NCBI GenBank assembly: GCA_014825775.1
Contig: MVAQ01000135.1
Coordinates: 1 to 57,452 of the forward strand
DNA: 57,452 nucleotides
Source of the DNA: Krasilnikovozyma curviuscula
Taxonomy: Eukaryota; Basidiomycota; Tremellomycetes; Cystofilobasidiales; Mrakiaceae
Reading direction: 5' to 3'
A program made the position numbers and the translations under genes. The notes under the pieces are model-generated. The model was not told where the DNA came from and ran no database searches. It saw only the letters and a program-made list of their open reading frames with translations. Below, one piece after another: positions 11,248 through 23,678 of the stretch (the stretch's first letter is position 1; every line of letters begins with the position of its first letter).

Positions 11248-12182
11248 GATTCCTGGTTTCTTAGACGACTCCTCTCAAGTCTCAAAACGAAAGGTTGTTT
11301 CAGTTTTCTGTCTCCCAGTACGCAAGCCCAGGAAAGAGTGTCAGACTAGTCGAAGGAGACCACGACTAGGAATTGAATGTCAGACAGCCCAAGGGTTACG
11401 TGAGAGGAGGAGGTAGTGCTCGTGCGACGGCAACCTTCGTTCATTCGCCAGGTTTCAGAGGGAGAGCCGCTGAATGTTTTTATTTTATTCATTTTATTAT
11501 CTAAAGGTGATCATCTCTCCTTGAACCACACTAGTAAAGACATGGCAGCTATAACTCTCGCCCTCAACAGATTCTCATTTTCCACCCATTGTTTTTTGGG
11601 TCTCCTCGACAGATACCTCGCGTGATACCAACTGCCTCCTTGCACTCTGAAGTACTCATTCTAGGCCTCCTGTCGATTGGGCACGACTTACTTGAACAGG
11701 TACCGAATACCGAGCGTTATTCTCATTCCTCAAAAGGGTATGTTTTCCTGTTCTTGCTTGAGCTGTAATCGTCCCATGTAGAAGGGGGGAGCTGACTATG
11801 TCGCGCCTCGACTTTTCCATTCCTTCGCTCAGCTGTATTTGGTGAGTCATTTCCTTCTTATGGAACTGGTGGCTCAAAAGTTATTTTGCGGGACTCTACA
11901 TTGTCCTAGTTAAGATGGGAAATGGGGAGGACGCTGGTTCCTATGCTTGAATTAGACGACGCGCTGACCAGATTGTCCCCTTCTCGTTGAGCAGGCTGAG
12001 AGCTTGATATCTGTAAGCCTTTCTTTTTGATAGACGTATGAGTCTCAATCAGCTGACATATTTGCTGTTATCCTCTAGTGTTGCCCACTACCTTCTTGAA
12101 CCTGCAGCAAACCCTTCTTTATCATTTTAATCCTTGATCCTTCAATTTCGTTACCTAAACACACCACTTCATGTCCCTATAA
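11248..12182. other. Intergenic 0.9 kb, divergent promoters
   Basis: Lies between the dynein light chain (-) and PEX11-like (+) starts. A short plus-strand frame with an ATG near 11541 (MAAITLALNRFSFS…) could be an exon of an unrecognised small gene, but I found no consistent continuation. Otherwise nothing is supported. Confidence 0.45.
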
Positions 12183-13543
12183 ATGATCAACAACAACAAT
12201 TGGTCCTCGAATCACACACCTCACCGACCAATCCTCCTCCCTTCCTCTTCGTTCGGCCACACCACAACCTCACCACCAATGACCCCCCACCGCAGCGCGC
12301 ATCTATTCTCTCCCCAGCCTACAATATCCTCCTTTGTCACACCCAATGGTCAATCTCGGCCAATTCCTTTGAAGAGGGCATCGTTGGATCGAATGGAGGA
12401 GAAGCAGGGACAGGATCAAGCTTTAGCCGCCCACCGTTCTGAATTGACTGGACGAGTAGAAAATAAGGGCAAAGCGACAGCGGTGGTGGTGAGAAAGACC
12501 TCAGGTCCGTGGATAGGTAGAGTTTTTGAGGAGATGCTGAAAACTTCTGGTGGGCGGGACAAGACGCTGGTTCGTTGTTCTTTCATCAAGGGATGGCAAA
12601 GGCTCGTCTCACTCACCACTTTCTTCCGATGATTTGGTTCCTTCACAGAAACTCATTCAATACTCAATCAAACTCTACCTTTACTTCAAGTACGCCTCCC
12701 ATCCTTACCTCCGCACCACACCCACCTCTCTCTCGCCGCAGGACACCGCCCTGCGATCTGTCCAATCCAATATGTCCCTCGCCCGTCGCTCCCTCCTCCT
12801 CTTTAGCTTTCTCACTCCATTGCGACAGCTCTTGTCGGGAAAAGTCGACGTCCAGGTCGTGTTGACGCTGTGCAGCGATGTTGCGAATGATACATGGACG
12901 CTCCATCGGTATGGCGTGTTTGGGAAGAAAGTTGGGAGGAAAGCTGATCTATGGGCCAAGTAAGCATTCATTCCCTTTTTCGTTTCCCCTTGCCGTTGTT
13001 CGGTCACTTATTTACATTTGATGTCGATATTAGCCGGCTATGGTTGATCGACATCCTCATTGCGCTCTCTCATCTCTCGCAATCCCTCCCCACAATCAAT
13101 AATCAAATCTCCTCCCTTACAACTACACTCTCTCAGTCATCAACGTCGAAGAGTGCGACAGAGACTACGATAGAGCTTGAGACGCTGAGGAAGAGGAGGA
13201 GGGAGGTGAGGTGGAGTACTGTGTACGTTCACCTTGATTCCCCTTGTCCTTTCTGTGCCTTCTAATAATGTGTGCTTCTTGTTTGGGGTGCTGTTGGGAT
13301 GGATGTATAGGAAACTATGGCTTGACCTTGTGTTTGTTTCGTACGACCTAATGGAATGGAAGATGTTAGTCGAACTTGTGCAGGGCTTCACAGGCTTGGG
13401 AAGTGCAGTGATTGGGTAAGTTTCTCTTCAAATGTGTTTCTGGGCAAACTGTGGGCGAGACTGATGGTGAGTTTTGTTTGGGATACTTGTGCAGTACGAT
13501 GAAACTGCTGGAAAAACATCGGACGGAATTGCTTAACATATGA
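12183..13543 (+). CDS. PEX11: PEX11-family peroxisomal membrane protein
   Basis: PEX11 proteins elongate and divide peroxisomes. Exons 12183-12569, 12649-12959, 13034-13222, 13311-13415 and 13495-13543 give 346 residues. The N-terminal ~115 residues are a Ser/Pro/Asn-rich low-complexity extension. The family core starts with GGRDKT followed by LKLIQYSIKLYLYF, then NMSLARRSLLLFSFLTPLRQ, a second amphipathic/hydrophobic segment RLWLIDILIALSHLSQSLPT, a Ser/Thr-rich loop, and KLWLDLVFVSYDLMEWKML. It ends TMKLLEKHRTELLNI. The long N-terminal extension fits the PEX11C-like fungal branch better than the short canonical PEX11. The family call is firm; the exact paralogue is not. Confidence 0.85.
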
Positions 13544-14202
13544 CATATGAGATGGACCAGTATATGAAGATGCTCTTGTATCGTTGGGGAACTTCATCTT
13601 GGACTCAAATACTGTCGCGTTGGTGGAGATCCCAGGATGAACAATCTCAACTGGACCACACAAAGGGATTCAAAGACACGTTACCGAAGACCAAAAGGGG
13701 GTTCATTTTCCGATGATTCTTAGGGATTCGAAGACTATCGCCTAACACCAACACGAACGCATTCAGCTGTTTTTCCATTGCCAGTGCGACTTGCGCGGAG
13801 ATGTTGAAGTTGAAGAGGTGGAAGCGGTGTGCACGCCATGGGTTAAATACGGATCAGACGTGAGAAGTGGAAGAAATATGGTAATGCGTGTGGTAAATAT
13901 TGTGGAGAAGGATAAACATGTTTTGAGACCATGTTTGAACTCCATCGACGAGCATGCGTAATTATAAAACCCCTGTCCCAGTCGGTTCCAAATAACACCT
14001 TTATATTTAACCCTCATTCAAATGATTTAACAAAGGATGAAGGATAATATTTGTTGCTTTTCTTACTTTTCACAAGAACTGTTGACTCACGCCGCAGAAC
14101 GTTAGAAATCCAGTGGCAAGGTACAAATCCTGACTCGGCTTTTAAAAAAGGGTGGCGATCTGAATGGCTTGCTCCGTTATTCTCCAACTACCACTTTAAC
14201 AC
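13544..14202. other. Intergenic, PEX11-like 3' end and TRP5 promoter
   Basis: Tandem plus-strand spacer. A minus-strand 84-codon frame at 13763-14017 has no recognisable features. I assign only 3' UTR on the left and the TRP5 upstream region on the right. No GCN4/CPC1-type site was confidently placed. Confidence 0.5.
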
Positions 14203-17200
14203 GATGGCTGTCCAACTGAAAGAGACGTTCTCTTCAAAGAATCAAAAAGTAAGCAATTCTCTCTTCTGTGCTGTTCAGTGTGCTGACGTGGCCCGTTGAA
14301 AAAGAATGAACCAGTGTTCGTTACCTTCCTTACCGCTGGGTACCCAACAGTGGACGACACGGTCCCACTCATGTTGTCGATGCAAGCCGGTGGTGCTGAC
14401 ATCATCGAGCTAGGCAACCCCTTCTCAGATCCTATCGGTAGGTCCCATACCTACCGTTGTTTTTCTTTTTTAAAATATCTGATTAACTGACTTTTTGTGG
14501 GGGATCAGCCGATGGTGTGGTCATCCAAGCTGCTAACAACGTTGCTATTGAAAACGGTGTCGACTACAAACGATGTATCCAGTTTGTCAAGGAGGCCAGA
14601 GCTCAAGGATTGACTATCCCAGTGCTAATTATGGGTCAGTCTGGCCGTTTCGTTCGCGTTGGGAAAACGTTTTCCCCTGACCCGCTAACCCACGCTGATC
14701 ATGTATGACCCACAGGCTATTACAACCCTATTCTTTCCTTTGGTGAAGAAGAAGCTGTTGTGGCTGCTAAAAAAGCAGGTGCGAATGGCTTCATCGTTGT
14801 TGATCTACCACCAGAGGAAGCTGTCAAGTTCAGAGGGTGTGTCCGAGCTCCTCATGTTTTCTCTAATTCTGCATCTGGACTAATTTTTGTTCTGGACTCT
14901 TTTCAGACTCTGTACCAAAGAGGGTCTATCCTACGTCCCTCTCATCGCTCCCTCTACCACAGACGCAAGAATTCAATTCCTTGCTTCAATCGCCGACTCT
15001 TTCATGTATGTCGTTAGCAGGGTACGTCTTCTTCTAATTTGTCTTTCGTTTCTGTGACTTATTGGTCAACGACTGTTGGTGGTCTTGAATCCAGATGGGC
15101 ACGACTGGATCCTCGGCATATCAAGCTGTCTCGGAGTCTCTCCCAGCGCTTGTCGCTAGGGTCAAGTCTTTTAGTAACGGTTAGTAAAATCTCAACTCAA
15201 GGCGCTATATCAACTGAATACCATCACTTTCGCAGTCCCTGTCGCTGTCGGCTTTGGAGTGGCAACGCGCTCCCAATTCGACTACGTCTCCAACTCTGGC
15301 TCCGACGGAGTAGTCATCGGCAGCAAGATCATTAACCTCGTCACCTCAACTCCAGGAGGCATCTCTGCGCGTGCTAAAGCCCTAGAAGAATATTGCCGTG
15401 AAGTATCCACGCCAACAGGAGGCTCCCAAGTCCGTACCTCCTTCCAACCAGCTGAAGTCTCATTCGATCTCCCAAAATATATCGTTCCCGACGTCGTCGA
15501 AAAGAAGAACGACCGCTTTGGAGAGTTCGGAGGTGCTTACGTTCCAGAAGCCCTTACGGATTGCTTGAGGGAACTCGAGGAGGGCCACAAAGCAGCTGTC
15601 AATGATCCTGCGTTCTGGAAAGAGTTCCAGGATCTGTATGGTTACATCAACAGACCAAGCCAGTTGTACTTTGCTGAGAGAATGACGGAGGAAGCTGGTG
15701 GTGCTCGAATCTGGTTGAAGTAAGTAGCCAAATTTGTTGTTTTCTTGTTTCTTTGTTTCTAATGGTTTGTGTCTCTTGTTTCAGGAGAGAAGATTTGAAC
15801 CATACGGGCTCTCATAAGATTAACAACGCTCTTGGACAGGTACGGCTGCTTGTATTTAAATTGACCCTGCCAGAAAGAGCTTGTGCTGAAGATCAATCCT
15901 TGTACTTCAGATCCTCCTTGCTCGTCGCTTGGGTAAAACGAGAATTATTGCCGACACTGGAGCTGGTCAACATGGTGTTGCTACTGCTACTGCTTGTGCC
16001 AAATTTGGGTTAAAGTGCGATGTCTACATGGGTGCCGAGGACATGAGAAGACAAGCTTTGAACGTTTTCAGAATGAAGATGCTGGGGGCTAACGTAAGCT
16101 TTTCGTCCATCAATCATCATCCACTAATAATATAGTTCTGACAACTTCCTCAATTAGGTCATTCCTGTCACCTCTGGAACTAAAACTCTCAAGGACGCCG
16201 TCTCAGAAGGTACGCCGTCTTTTCTCTTGCATATGACTGCGTCGCTAATTTTTTCCTCTATGCAGCCTTCAGAAATTGGGTCACTGAATTGTCTACAACC
16301 CATTTCTGTATCGGGTCGGCCGTGGGTCCACACCCGTTCCCCACGATCGTGCGCGACTTCCAAAAAGTCATCGGCCAAGAAATCAGGCTCCAGCTCCAAG
16401 AGAAAAGAGGCAAGCTCCCAGATGCCGTCGTTGCTTGTGTTGGTGGTGGATCCAATGCAATTGGAACTTTCTATGACTTCATTGGAGAGGAGAGCGTCAG
16501 ATTGGTTGGGATTGAACCTGGAGGAGATGGTAAGCAGCCACTCCTTCGTCTTTTTCATCTTCGACTATTGACTGACGGTGCGTTTCAACTCTCCCTAGGT
16601 GTTGGTATTGGACGGCATGCTGCTACTCTCGTACATGGCAAACCTGGTGTTCTGCACGGTGTCAAAACATACGTTCTTCAAACCGACGCTGGTCAAATCG
16701 TTGAAACACATTCCATCTCTGCTGGTAGGTTTCTTTCCCTGATTTACTTAATCTCCTCTGCAATTATATACATTCTGACTTAATTTTTTTTAGGACTGGA
16801 CTATGCTGGTGTTGGGCCCGAGCACGCCTTCTTGAAGGACTCTTTGAGAGCTGAGTACAGAGTCGCTGATGATGAGCAGGCTCTCAGAGGGTTCAGAATG
16901 TGTACTCAACTCGAGGGTATCATTCCAGGTACGTTTCTTTCTTCTTCTCTTTTGGAGGACTTCTAGCTGATTCTTATTTGAATATCGTGACAGCTCTTGA
17001 ATCATCTCACGCTGTCTGGGGTGGTGTTCAACTCGCCAAGACTCTCGGCAAAGACCAGGATGTTGTCATTGTGAGTTTTCGTCTTTAAGTAACCGTTGAA
17101 TTGAAGGAGATCATTCTGACATTGGTCTGTTGCGTCAGTGTCTCTCTGGACGTGGCGATAAAGATGTCGAGGAACTTCATCGCATCTTGCCCGGTAAATG

Positions 17201-17234
17201 GGCTGATAAGCTCGACTGGCACATTAATGCCTGA
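14203..17234 (+). CDS. TRP5: Bifunctional tryptophan synthase (alpha-beta fusion)
   Basis: Catalyses the last two steps of tryptophan synthesis in the cytosol: indole-3-glycerol phosphate to indole (alpha), then indole plus serine to tryptophan (beta, PLP). About 15 exons give roughly 710 residues. The alpha domain shows [30 protein letters not shown] (catalytic Glu and Asp both present), YYNPILSFG and [13 protein letters not shown] fungal-type linker of about 40 residues leads into the beta domain: [13 protein letters not shown], the PLP lysine in [44 protein letters not shown] and GVGPEHAFL. It ends [19 protein letters not shown]…INA. All active-site motifs are intact. Confidence 0.97.
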
Positions 17235-17469
17235 TGAATTGCTTTATAACGATGGTTTCAGATGTCTGTATTTTTCAGCATCTACATATCGTAACGTTAT
17301 ACTTTGAAAGTCTGTGATTGTTTGATGTCTGAAAGAGCTACAGGCGCAGGAAAGGAAGCTACCATTTGTCTCTCTTTCCATCCCTACGAAATATGACATT
17401 CGAGGATAGGATAATATCTTAATAACTTATTTGGCACTGAGGACTATCTCCACTTGTTTTTTTTTTTTG

Positions 17470-17500
<31 letters not shown>

Positions 17501-17650
17501 CGCCAGTTGCGCTTTCTGATCCTGGCTCTGTGAGCATCGAATTGCCTTCATTCTTGAGGATGAGCATTAATTTGAGCAGCTGAATATACTCGTTGAGGAT
17601 TCTAAGTTCAGAGCTAATCACTTACTCCTGCTCGACCCAGACTCTCCAAA
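17235..17650. other. Intergenic with long poly(T) tract
   Basis: Follows the TRP5 stop. It contains a homopolymer at 17457-17496: 12 T, one G, then 27 T. On the right, an open frame begins directly after the tract (ATG at 17497) but stops after about 28 codons. No gene is supported. Confidence 0.6.
17457..17496. repeat. Poly(T) homopolymer, T12-G-T27
   Basis: A 40-base T tract interrupted by a single G at 17469, lying about 220 bases past the TRP5 stop. Such runs mutate quickly and are prone to sequencing-length error. A processed-transcript tail on the opposite strand is possible, but no adjacent retrocopy was recognised. Confidence 0.9.
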
Positions 17651-18281
17651 ATGGAACTTTCTAGGTCTCATGGCTCCTGGACCACTCAAACCTCATACGG
17701 TGGCATCATCACTGGAACTGACATCAGCCACCTTGTTCAGCATAGGCCTTCAATTGACTATCAGTCCCTTGAATCTGGCCATAGTCCACCGGGTGTGTCC
17801 GAAATTCTGTGACTTCTTGGCTGCTGATCGCGTAGAGCCGAATGTTAAGTTTGAAGATCGTTGTTGTTGACTATCAGTGAGATCTGGAGGATAAAATGGA
17901 GTTGCTACAGGTGATTGTAGTCATTTGTCCGGCTTCAAGCACTTAAGTGTTAACGGGTCCGGGTCAAGTGAGAATGTTTGATGGCGACGAGGAAGTATCG
18001 CAGTCACCGAGGTTCTGGATTGGTCATTCTTCTCTCCAGGACACTTTTTTACATCCACCGCTGATGCTATATCTTTCCTTTTTTTCCAGAATTTGTTCCT
18101 TCGAGAAGTCTTCCTGGAACTCCTTAACGGCCTTAGCTCAACCACACACTTCCCTCCTGGTCCCAATTGGAAACAGCTCATCAATCAACACGCCAGTATG
18201 CCCTGCTCCACAATCAATACCTGGGTCGAACTGCAATTCACCAACCAGGCTAGACATCTTGACATTGCGTTAATGAAATGA
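17651..18281 (+). CDS. Hypothetical protein, tentative three-exon model
   Basis: Function not recognised. Exons 17651-17792, 17911-17967 and 18040-18281 stay in one frame through two consensus introns (gtgtgt…acag and gtgaga…ccag). They would encode 146 residues. The start is MELSRSHGSWTTQTSYGG. The middle reads GDCSHLSGFKHLSVNGSGSS. The C-terminal exon, containing FLREVFLELLNGLSS and PGPNWKQLINQHASMPC, ends HLDIALMK. A second frame is also open across 17947-18273, so the exon choice is uncertain. There is no signal peptide or membrane segment. It converges on BOL3, whose 3' end is 230 bases away. It could be a larger gene with an unseen 5' exon. Confidence 0.4.
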
Positions 18282-18510
18282 GATAGCGAAGAGGACAGAA
18301 AAGTTCTGATTTTGGTAAACGGCAAGTTTATCTTACTTGCAAGTGCTTCCTGGTTGATATAAGTTTGCGGAGCTGCCTTCAGCGGGTGTAGAAGAGGCCG
18401 ATCGGAGAGAAGGAGATTAGTCACAGTCTGTCCTGGAATGCATTCTACCGGGAAACATTCATTGTATAACATAGTTAGAGTCTGATTGCTGATAGAAGTA
18501 TCCCATGTCT

Positions 18511-19186
18511 CTATTTCGGTGGCTGACGAGTCGTAAGCTGTTCAAGAAAATGGAAAGCGAAAGGAGAGCAAGTCAGTGAACGCGCTCGTGGAAATGGGAC
18601 AAGGAGCTGAATCCCAATGATTCCCCATTGAAAAGAAATGATCATCTTCGACTTCTCGTACCGCTGGGTCGATGTCCCACGAGAGTGACCTTCCAAAGTG
18701 CACCTAGTGGATTAGTCAGAAACATTACTCACAGCGAGAGCATGGATTGTCTTCAGCTCCTCCTTTAATATCTGGTTCACGAGCTTATGCTGTTTCAACA
18801 TCGATATCCTAGATTTCCAGAAGCAATGAGATATTACTCCTTTGATGAATGCAGAACGAAATCAAGAAGGGAAAGTTTTGCTTACCCTGTGAAAGCCGGT
18901 GAGGAAACCTCGACTCTAAAGGAAGCACCACAGCCACCTGACGAAGATTCTATCAGCATCTTCCTCTCAGGAAGAACCTTTGAAGGTTTTTCTCACCTGA
19001 AACATCCTCAACCTCGACGTCCTCCGTCTCGAGCCTGTCAACGAGTTTATTTCGAATCTCAGCTTCCTGTGGGGTAAGGCCCCGACCACCGGAATAGCTT
19101 CTGGTTGCTAGGAGTCCATTGGAGCGTATCAGAGACGGCTGTGCTGTCGTTCGACAGACAGATTTGAAGATACTGGATGAAAACAT
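18511..19186 (-). CDS. BOL3: Mitochondrial BolA-like protein (BOLA3/Bol3 type)
   Basis: Assists transfer of [4Fe-4S] clusters to mitochondrial client proteins together with NFU and monothiol glutaredoxin. Exons 19186-18997, 18937-18886, 18808-18733 and 18537-18511 give 114 residues. The N-terminus MFSSSIFKSVCRTTAQPS, Arg/Ser-rich without acidic residues, looks like a mitochondrial presequence. The BolA core is TPQEAEIRNKLVDRL, VEDVSGGCGASFRVEVSSP, and MLKQHKLVNQILKEELKTIH. The conserved Cys in GGCGAS and the His in KQHKLV are the expected cluster-ligand positions. The last exon encodes only LTTRQPPK after a 195-base intron. Longer in-frame upstream Met codons (19324) exist, but the 19186 start gives the better presequence. 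Confidence 0.88.
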
Positions 19187-19897
19187 GTTGGTGGTTGGTG
19201 GAAACATAAGTACGGCAGGCATTTTCCAAGGTAAACGTTGAGATGTAGTATCAAATATCCGTTGCCAAGAATGTCCTTCTGAGATACATTCCAGTATATG
19301 GGACATCTTGCTGTTGTTTTCCATTTCGTAACGACGGCGCTGCTGTTTTGAATTCTGAATTTCCCCTCAATTCTTAAGAGGTCCCTCTGGCATTATAACG
19401 TGAATACCTTCCAATTGTCACTGTTCTCGGCGCCAGCTCATTTTCTTTGTTTGTTGCTTACTTGCCCGTCGCCAGCGTCAGCAAATCGCCATAGTCGCGA
19501 GCGTGTCGACTCAACCAAACTGAGCTCCCTCGCTGATTTCCTTGCTGGTGAGTAAAAAGTGAAGAAGAACTCTCTTTAGGAAACCCCCTCATATTCTCTA
19601 TGTTTTACCTTCAGCTTCCTTGCCTGGGTCTCGAAAACACCGGTCGACGTCGACTGACGCTGCGTGGGTCCATTCCTCCGGTTCTCGTTAGTTTCCTTCT
19701 GGGATTTGGCTGCTTTGAATGAGGAGAGCTTCAGGTGGGCTCTTTCCTTTTATTTAGAGCTGTTTTCGACTAACGGGACGACTTTCTGACTTCGATTTGG
19801 CTTATCTTTCGCCATTCACTGTGCTCCCCGCGAGATTTTCAGCAACTGAAAGATAATCGTACCACCCAGCTGCTGCAGATACGTATTATACAGCTTC
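19187..19897. other. Divergent promoter, BOL3 and IVY1-like genes
   Basis: No coding sequence is seen. A likely 5'-UTR intron of the plus-strand gene runs from a gtgagt donor near 19549 to a ttcag acceptor near 19615, and a second gtgggc donor follows near 19735. The left part should serve BOL3. Confidence 0.45.
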
Positions 19898-21883
19898 ATG
19901 GCTCCCCCAGCGTCTTCTTCATCCGCAGCGTCTTTCAGGTCTGAAACTCGTCAAGGCCCACGTTCTCGTGTTCATTCCAACGCCTCATCCGCAAGGTTCA
20001 CAAACAATCGACCGACGTCGCCAACTTTCTCACAGGCGACAACATCAGCTTCTGTGAGTTCCTTTAGACCGTTATACCTTTATCTGAAGTAAAGTTAACC
20101 TGTTTTGATCGTCGTTTTTGCTCAGCAATTCCCTGAGGGAGGACCCTCGACAATAATCACTCGCAACGACCTCCGACAGTCCCTCTCAACCTTCTCCGAG
20201 CTCATTCAAGCTGCTAAAGCACATCGTCAGCAGCTTCTTGTCTCTGCTCAGACTACAGGTCGCTTGGCTTCGGCGCTGGAAGCGTGCTCTCGGCTCAAGG
20301 GCACGAGTGACGAAGCTGCCTCTGGCCTCCAGGCGTGCGGGGGCCTTCAACACTTGATCAGCAACCAGGAACTTGTGCTCGCTGATGGGCTGTACAAAGG
20401 GTTCGAGATACCGCTATTGGAGGTTTTGGACACGTATAGCTTGAGTGTGACAGAAAGACAAGCCGCTTGTACGTTTTCTCTGCTTCTCTTCCTATTCTCT
20501 TGGACCCCTTTTGCCAGAGTGCTACCCCTGTAGCATGAGTTGAATTTAGCCCTCTCTGTTTTTCGTTGGTTTTGTTTGACTAGATGAATCTTCATTGCAC
20601 ACCCAGTCCACTCTGCTTCGGCGAACAGAAGCAGCGAACCTCAAGATAGCCAAGAAGGGCAAGAGAGACCTCTCTTCTTTCAGAAATACGCTTGCTCTTC
20701 TACAACAGCAGGTGCATTTCACTATTTTTTTTATCAGCCAACCTTGAACCTGCAGCCGAAGCTCACTCTCACTTTTGCTGCTATAGGTCGACGCGATTGA
20801 TGATATGAAGGCGTCTTACCACAACGAAGTCCTCGAGGCGGAAGAAGAAATATGGGATGAAGTCCTTTTGAAAGTCGGTGGGGTTGTGAAATCACAGATC
20901 GAGGTTTGTTCCCTTCACTCTATCTGTGTTTCTGCTACATCGCTGATGTTATGTCGTCAAAAAAATAGGTGTTTGAGAGGATCACCGGTAAAGCGGGTGA
21001 TCTGGGTCTGGAACCTGTGTTGAATCGACATCCTGATCCATTTGAGAGCTACGGTGCTCCTTTAAATGAGAACGGGCAGATATTTTCCGTCCTGTCACCG
21101 TGCGTCGAATTTTCATCTGAATCTGAATATGAAAAATGTCCCTGATGTTACCACCTAATTCAATGCAGAATTGGTATTCCACCACCTCCAGCTCATCAAC
21201 TCGCCTCTGCATCCCTTCGAAAGACCTCGTCTTCCGGCCAATCCAGTAAGAACACCTCACCTTCGACATCTCACCCACATACTCCCCGTCAGATCCGCAC
21301 CTCCCTCATTGGAAGGCAGTCCGAAGATGAAGGATCTGAAGATGAGAGAGGTGGATTCTTAGGGAAGAGGAGCGAACTTGTTGGCGGGAAGTCTCAAACT
21401 ACGAGCGTCGTCGACGTGCACATCAACGACGAGAGCGATCAGTCTACGCCAACCCTGAAACGAACACTTGACTCTTCTTCTACATCCGACAATGGAGAGA
21501 GAGAGAGGAGAGAGCTCAGCGTGATAGGCGACGACGATGACGACGACGCGACTTCGACACAGCGCGGTGGAAGCTCTGACTTCGGTGGAGATGGGGACAC
21601 GTCCACGATCGGCGGCCGATCGAAACGCTCGTTTGGTGGGATCCCGTTCCCGGCATTCTTAGGCGGAAGTGGTGGTTCTTCTGTAGGGAATGATGCGCCA
21701 GGGGAGGAAGTAATCCAAGGGAACGCGGTGAGAGCAGACGAGGCTCCGAATCTCATCAGGACTGTCACACCTCCGTCAGTCGGGGCGACCGGGACGCATC
21801 TGCTGGGTGTGGAGAAGGATACAAGTGTGACCACGAGCTCGGCAGCTGTATTCCCAACCGCTCCCTCTGCGCTGGTGGTTTAG
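19898..21883 (+). CDS. IVY1: IVY1-like I-BAR/BAR-domain protein
   Basis: The yeast homologue Ivy1 is a phospholipid-binding, inverse-BAR vacuolar protein that interacts with Ypt7 and Vps33. The product starts MAPPASSSSAASFRSETRQG with a Ser-rich N-terminus of about 50 residues. A long helical region follows: LRQSLSTFSELIQAAKAHRQ, then the A-L-E-A-C-S-R-L-K segment, GLYKGFEIPLLEVLDTYSLS, AANLKIAKKGKRDLSSFRNT and EEEIWDEVLLKVGGVVKSQI. This is the helical-bundle order of fungal IVY1 proteins. The C-terminal half is low-complexity (Ser/Gly-rich, an Asp run GDDDDDD near residue 390) and probably disordered. It has no membrane segment. The family call rests on the helical core; the name is by similarity. 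Confidence 0.72.
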
Positions 21884-23678
21884 AGTACTGGTTGAGGATG
21901 CGCTTGAGATTGTGGAGAAATGACTGATGGAAAGCAAAACGTTTCAGGCTTGTTTGAGATAGTGTTGGCGGTGCTCTTTGCATCTGAGTGGTACAGCGAA
22001 GGACTTCAACGTCCTTACCTCGCATATCCCTAGTATCGCTTGCGTCTTTGCTTTGTTTTGACGCTATGATCACGTTGAGCTTTTACTCCTGCTTCCTAGG
22101 GTGAATTAAAATTGCAAAACTCCGACATCGCTCGAGCTGGGAATGCCAAATTGACCAGGTAGTGGCCCTTTTGCAAACGAAGAAATTTCTCGAGAGACTC
22201 CCTGTCGGCCATGATTTGCTAAATTGTTCTCAGAACTGCCCAATTAGGTTTCAAATCTAAGATTTAAATCCCAATTTTACTAAAGATTGCACGCCAACTC
22301 GATTCATCGTTGGTTGACTTTAATTTCCTTCTAGACTTTAAACTTTTACTTTTATTTCAGTGTTTATTTCAGTGTAGTTGGTGAGGGCGGGGTGGATGGA
22401 AGAAAATTGCTTGTCAACGGGTGAGGTAAGAAACTGGCACTCACAGTACTCTTTCTGTACCTACTAATGAGTCACAGATTTCGCTTGTCAAGTCCGAGAC
22501 TGGCTTCTTTTTGAGGGGTTCCTGTAACGCATCAGTGCTTCCAGAGGCATCACATCATCAAGTGCGGCTCCAGAGAGTTTATAGGAAGGCCATCGAGTGC
22601 TTACTTAAAGTGTATTGAGGTATCTCCGGAGTACTGGTTTACAATATGGTTGTGTTCAATACTGCGAATGCCGCAACCTTCAACTACAGCCGATTGCGTT
22701 TTCAAATGCAGTCGGCACCTTTCAGTTCTCTGACGGTAAACACTTTAACAAATACATATAGTCTCCTTTTGTATGCTGAAATTCTATAGCGGAGAGGAAG
22801 AGTATCATTCGCATTTTGGTCTTTAGTGAATTTGAAAGATAAGGTTTCAATATATTTTGCAAAAAGAGACTTTTCGTGTAGTAGAGCGAGGAATAGTTTG
22901 GAAAAGAGAACTCTTACAAAGTACTTCGTAGAAGAGTTTTAAATGCCGAAAGTTGTTGTTGGCTGGATGGTAGTCAGAGGGGTGCGACAGTTTCTCTACT
23001 CAGAAACCCAAGCCGCATATACAAACAATTGCATCCTTCTAGCCCAAATCACTTAGGGGGCTCTTGATACTGTCAAGAAAACCAAACGTTTGATTCATCA
23101 TACTAAGCGCTAGAGGTGTTTCTGAACCTCTCTAATTGTTTTCCTAGTCGTTAGTTTTAGGGTGGATGTTTTGCAGGTCCCAAAGGCGGCAGATGATTCT
23201 CCCTGAATTCCGGTCTTGTAATCTCTACAACACATGTTCTTCCACTATCAAAATGGTAAATGTCAATCTCCTCATGCATTCTTTATCCAATCAAGCTCCA
23301 ATAATTCGAACTTGGAGTGCTGGGAGATTGTTTTCGAGCTGAGACCCACATCGCTTTTACAATCTAGGCACGCGCAATAGAGCAATCACCGCTTCAACAG
23401 ATTTACCTACATGCCTCCGTCGCAGAGCAAACCGTGGCTGTCCGTCAAAGAATTGAGGACACACAAGCCTAGCAACATGATAAAGGGATCAGGATTGTGT
23501 CCTTTAAGTTTCAAGTTAAAACCAGATACAAGTAGTCGAGAGATATAGTCTCCTTTCATGACTGAAATTGAAGTGGTTTGCTCAATAAACCAGTAAAATA
23601 AATATGATAGTAAGAACCCAATAATCTAAGCAGCATTCATTTACTCTAACCAAATGGTTATCGTGATTCAAAGGCCCA
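21884..23678. other. Gene-poor 1.8 kb
   Basis: No open frame with recognisable features on either strand. AT-rich stretches occur at 22240-22380, including a direct repeat TTTATTTCAGTGT twice (about 22351-22374). Both flanking genes end here, so no promoter need lie inside. It may hold long 3' UTRs, a non-coding transcript, or decayed mobile DNA; nothing in the sequence decides. Confidence 0.5.

Noticed and set aside
11541..11625. Short ATG frame MAAITLALNRFSF…
   Set aside because: Twenty-seven codons only; tested continuations hit a stop within ten codons.
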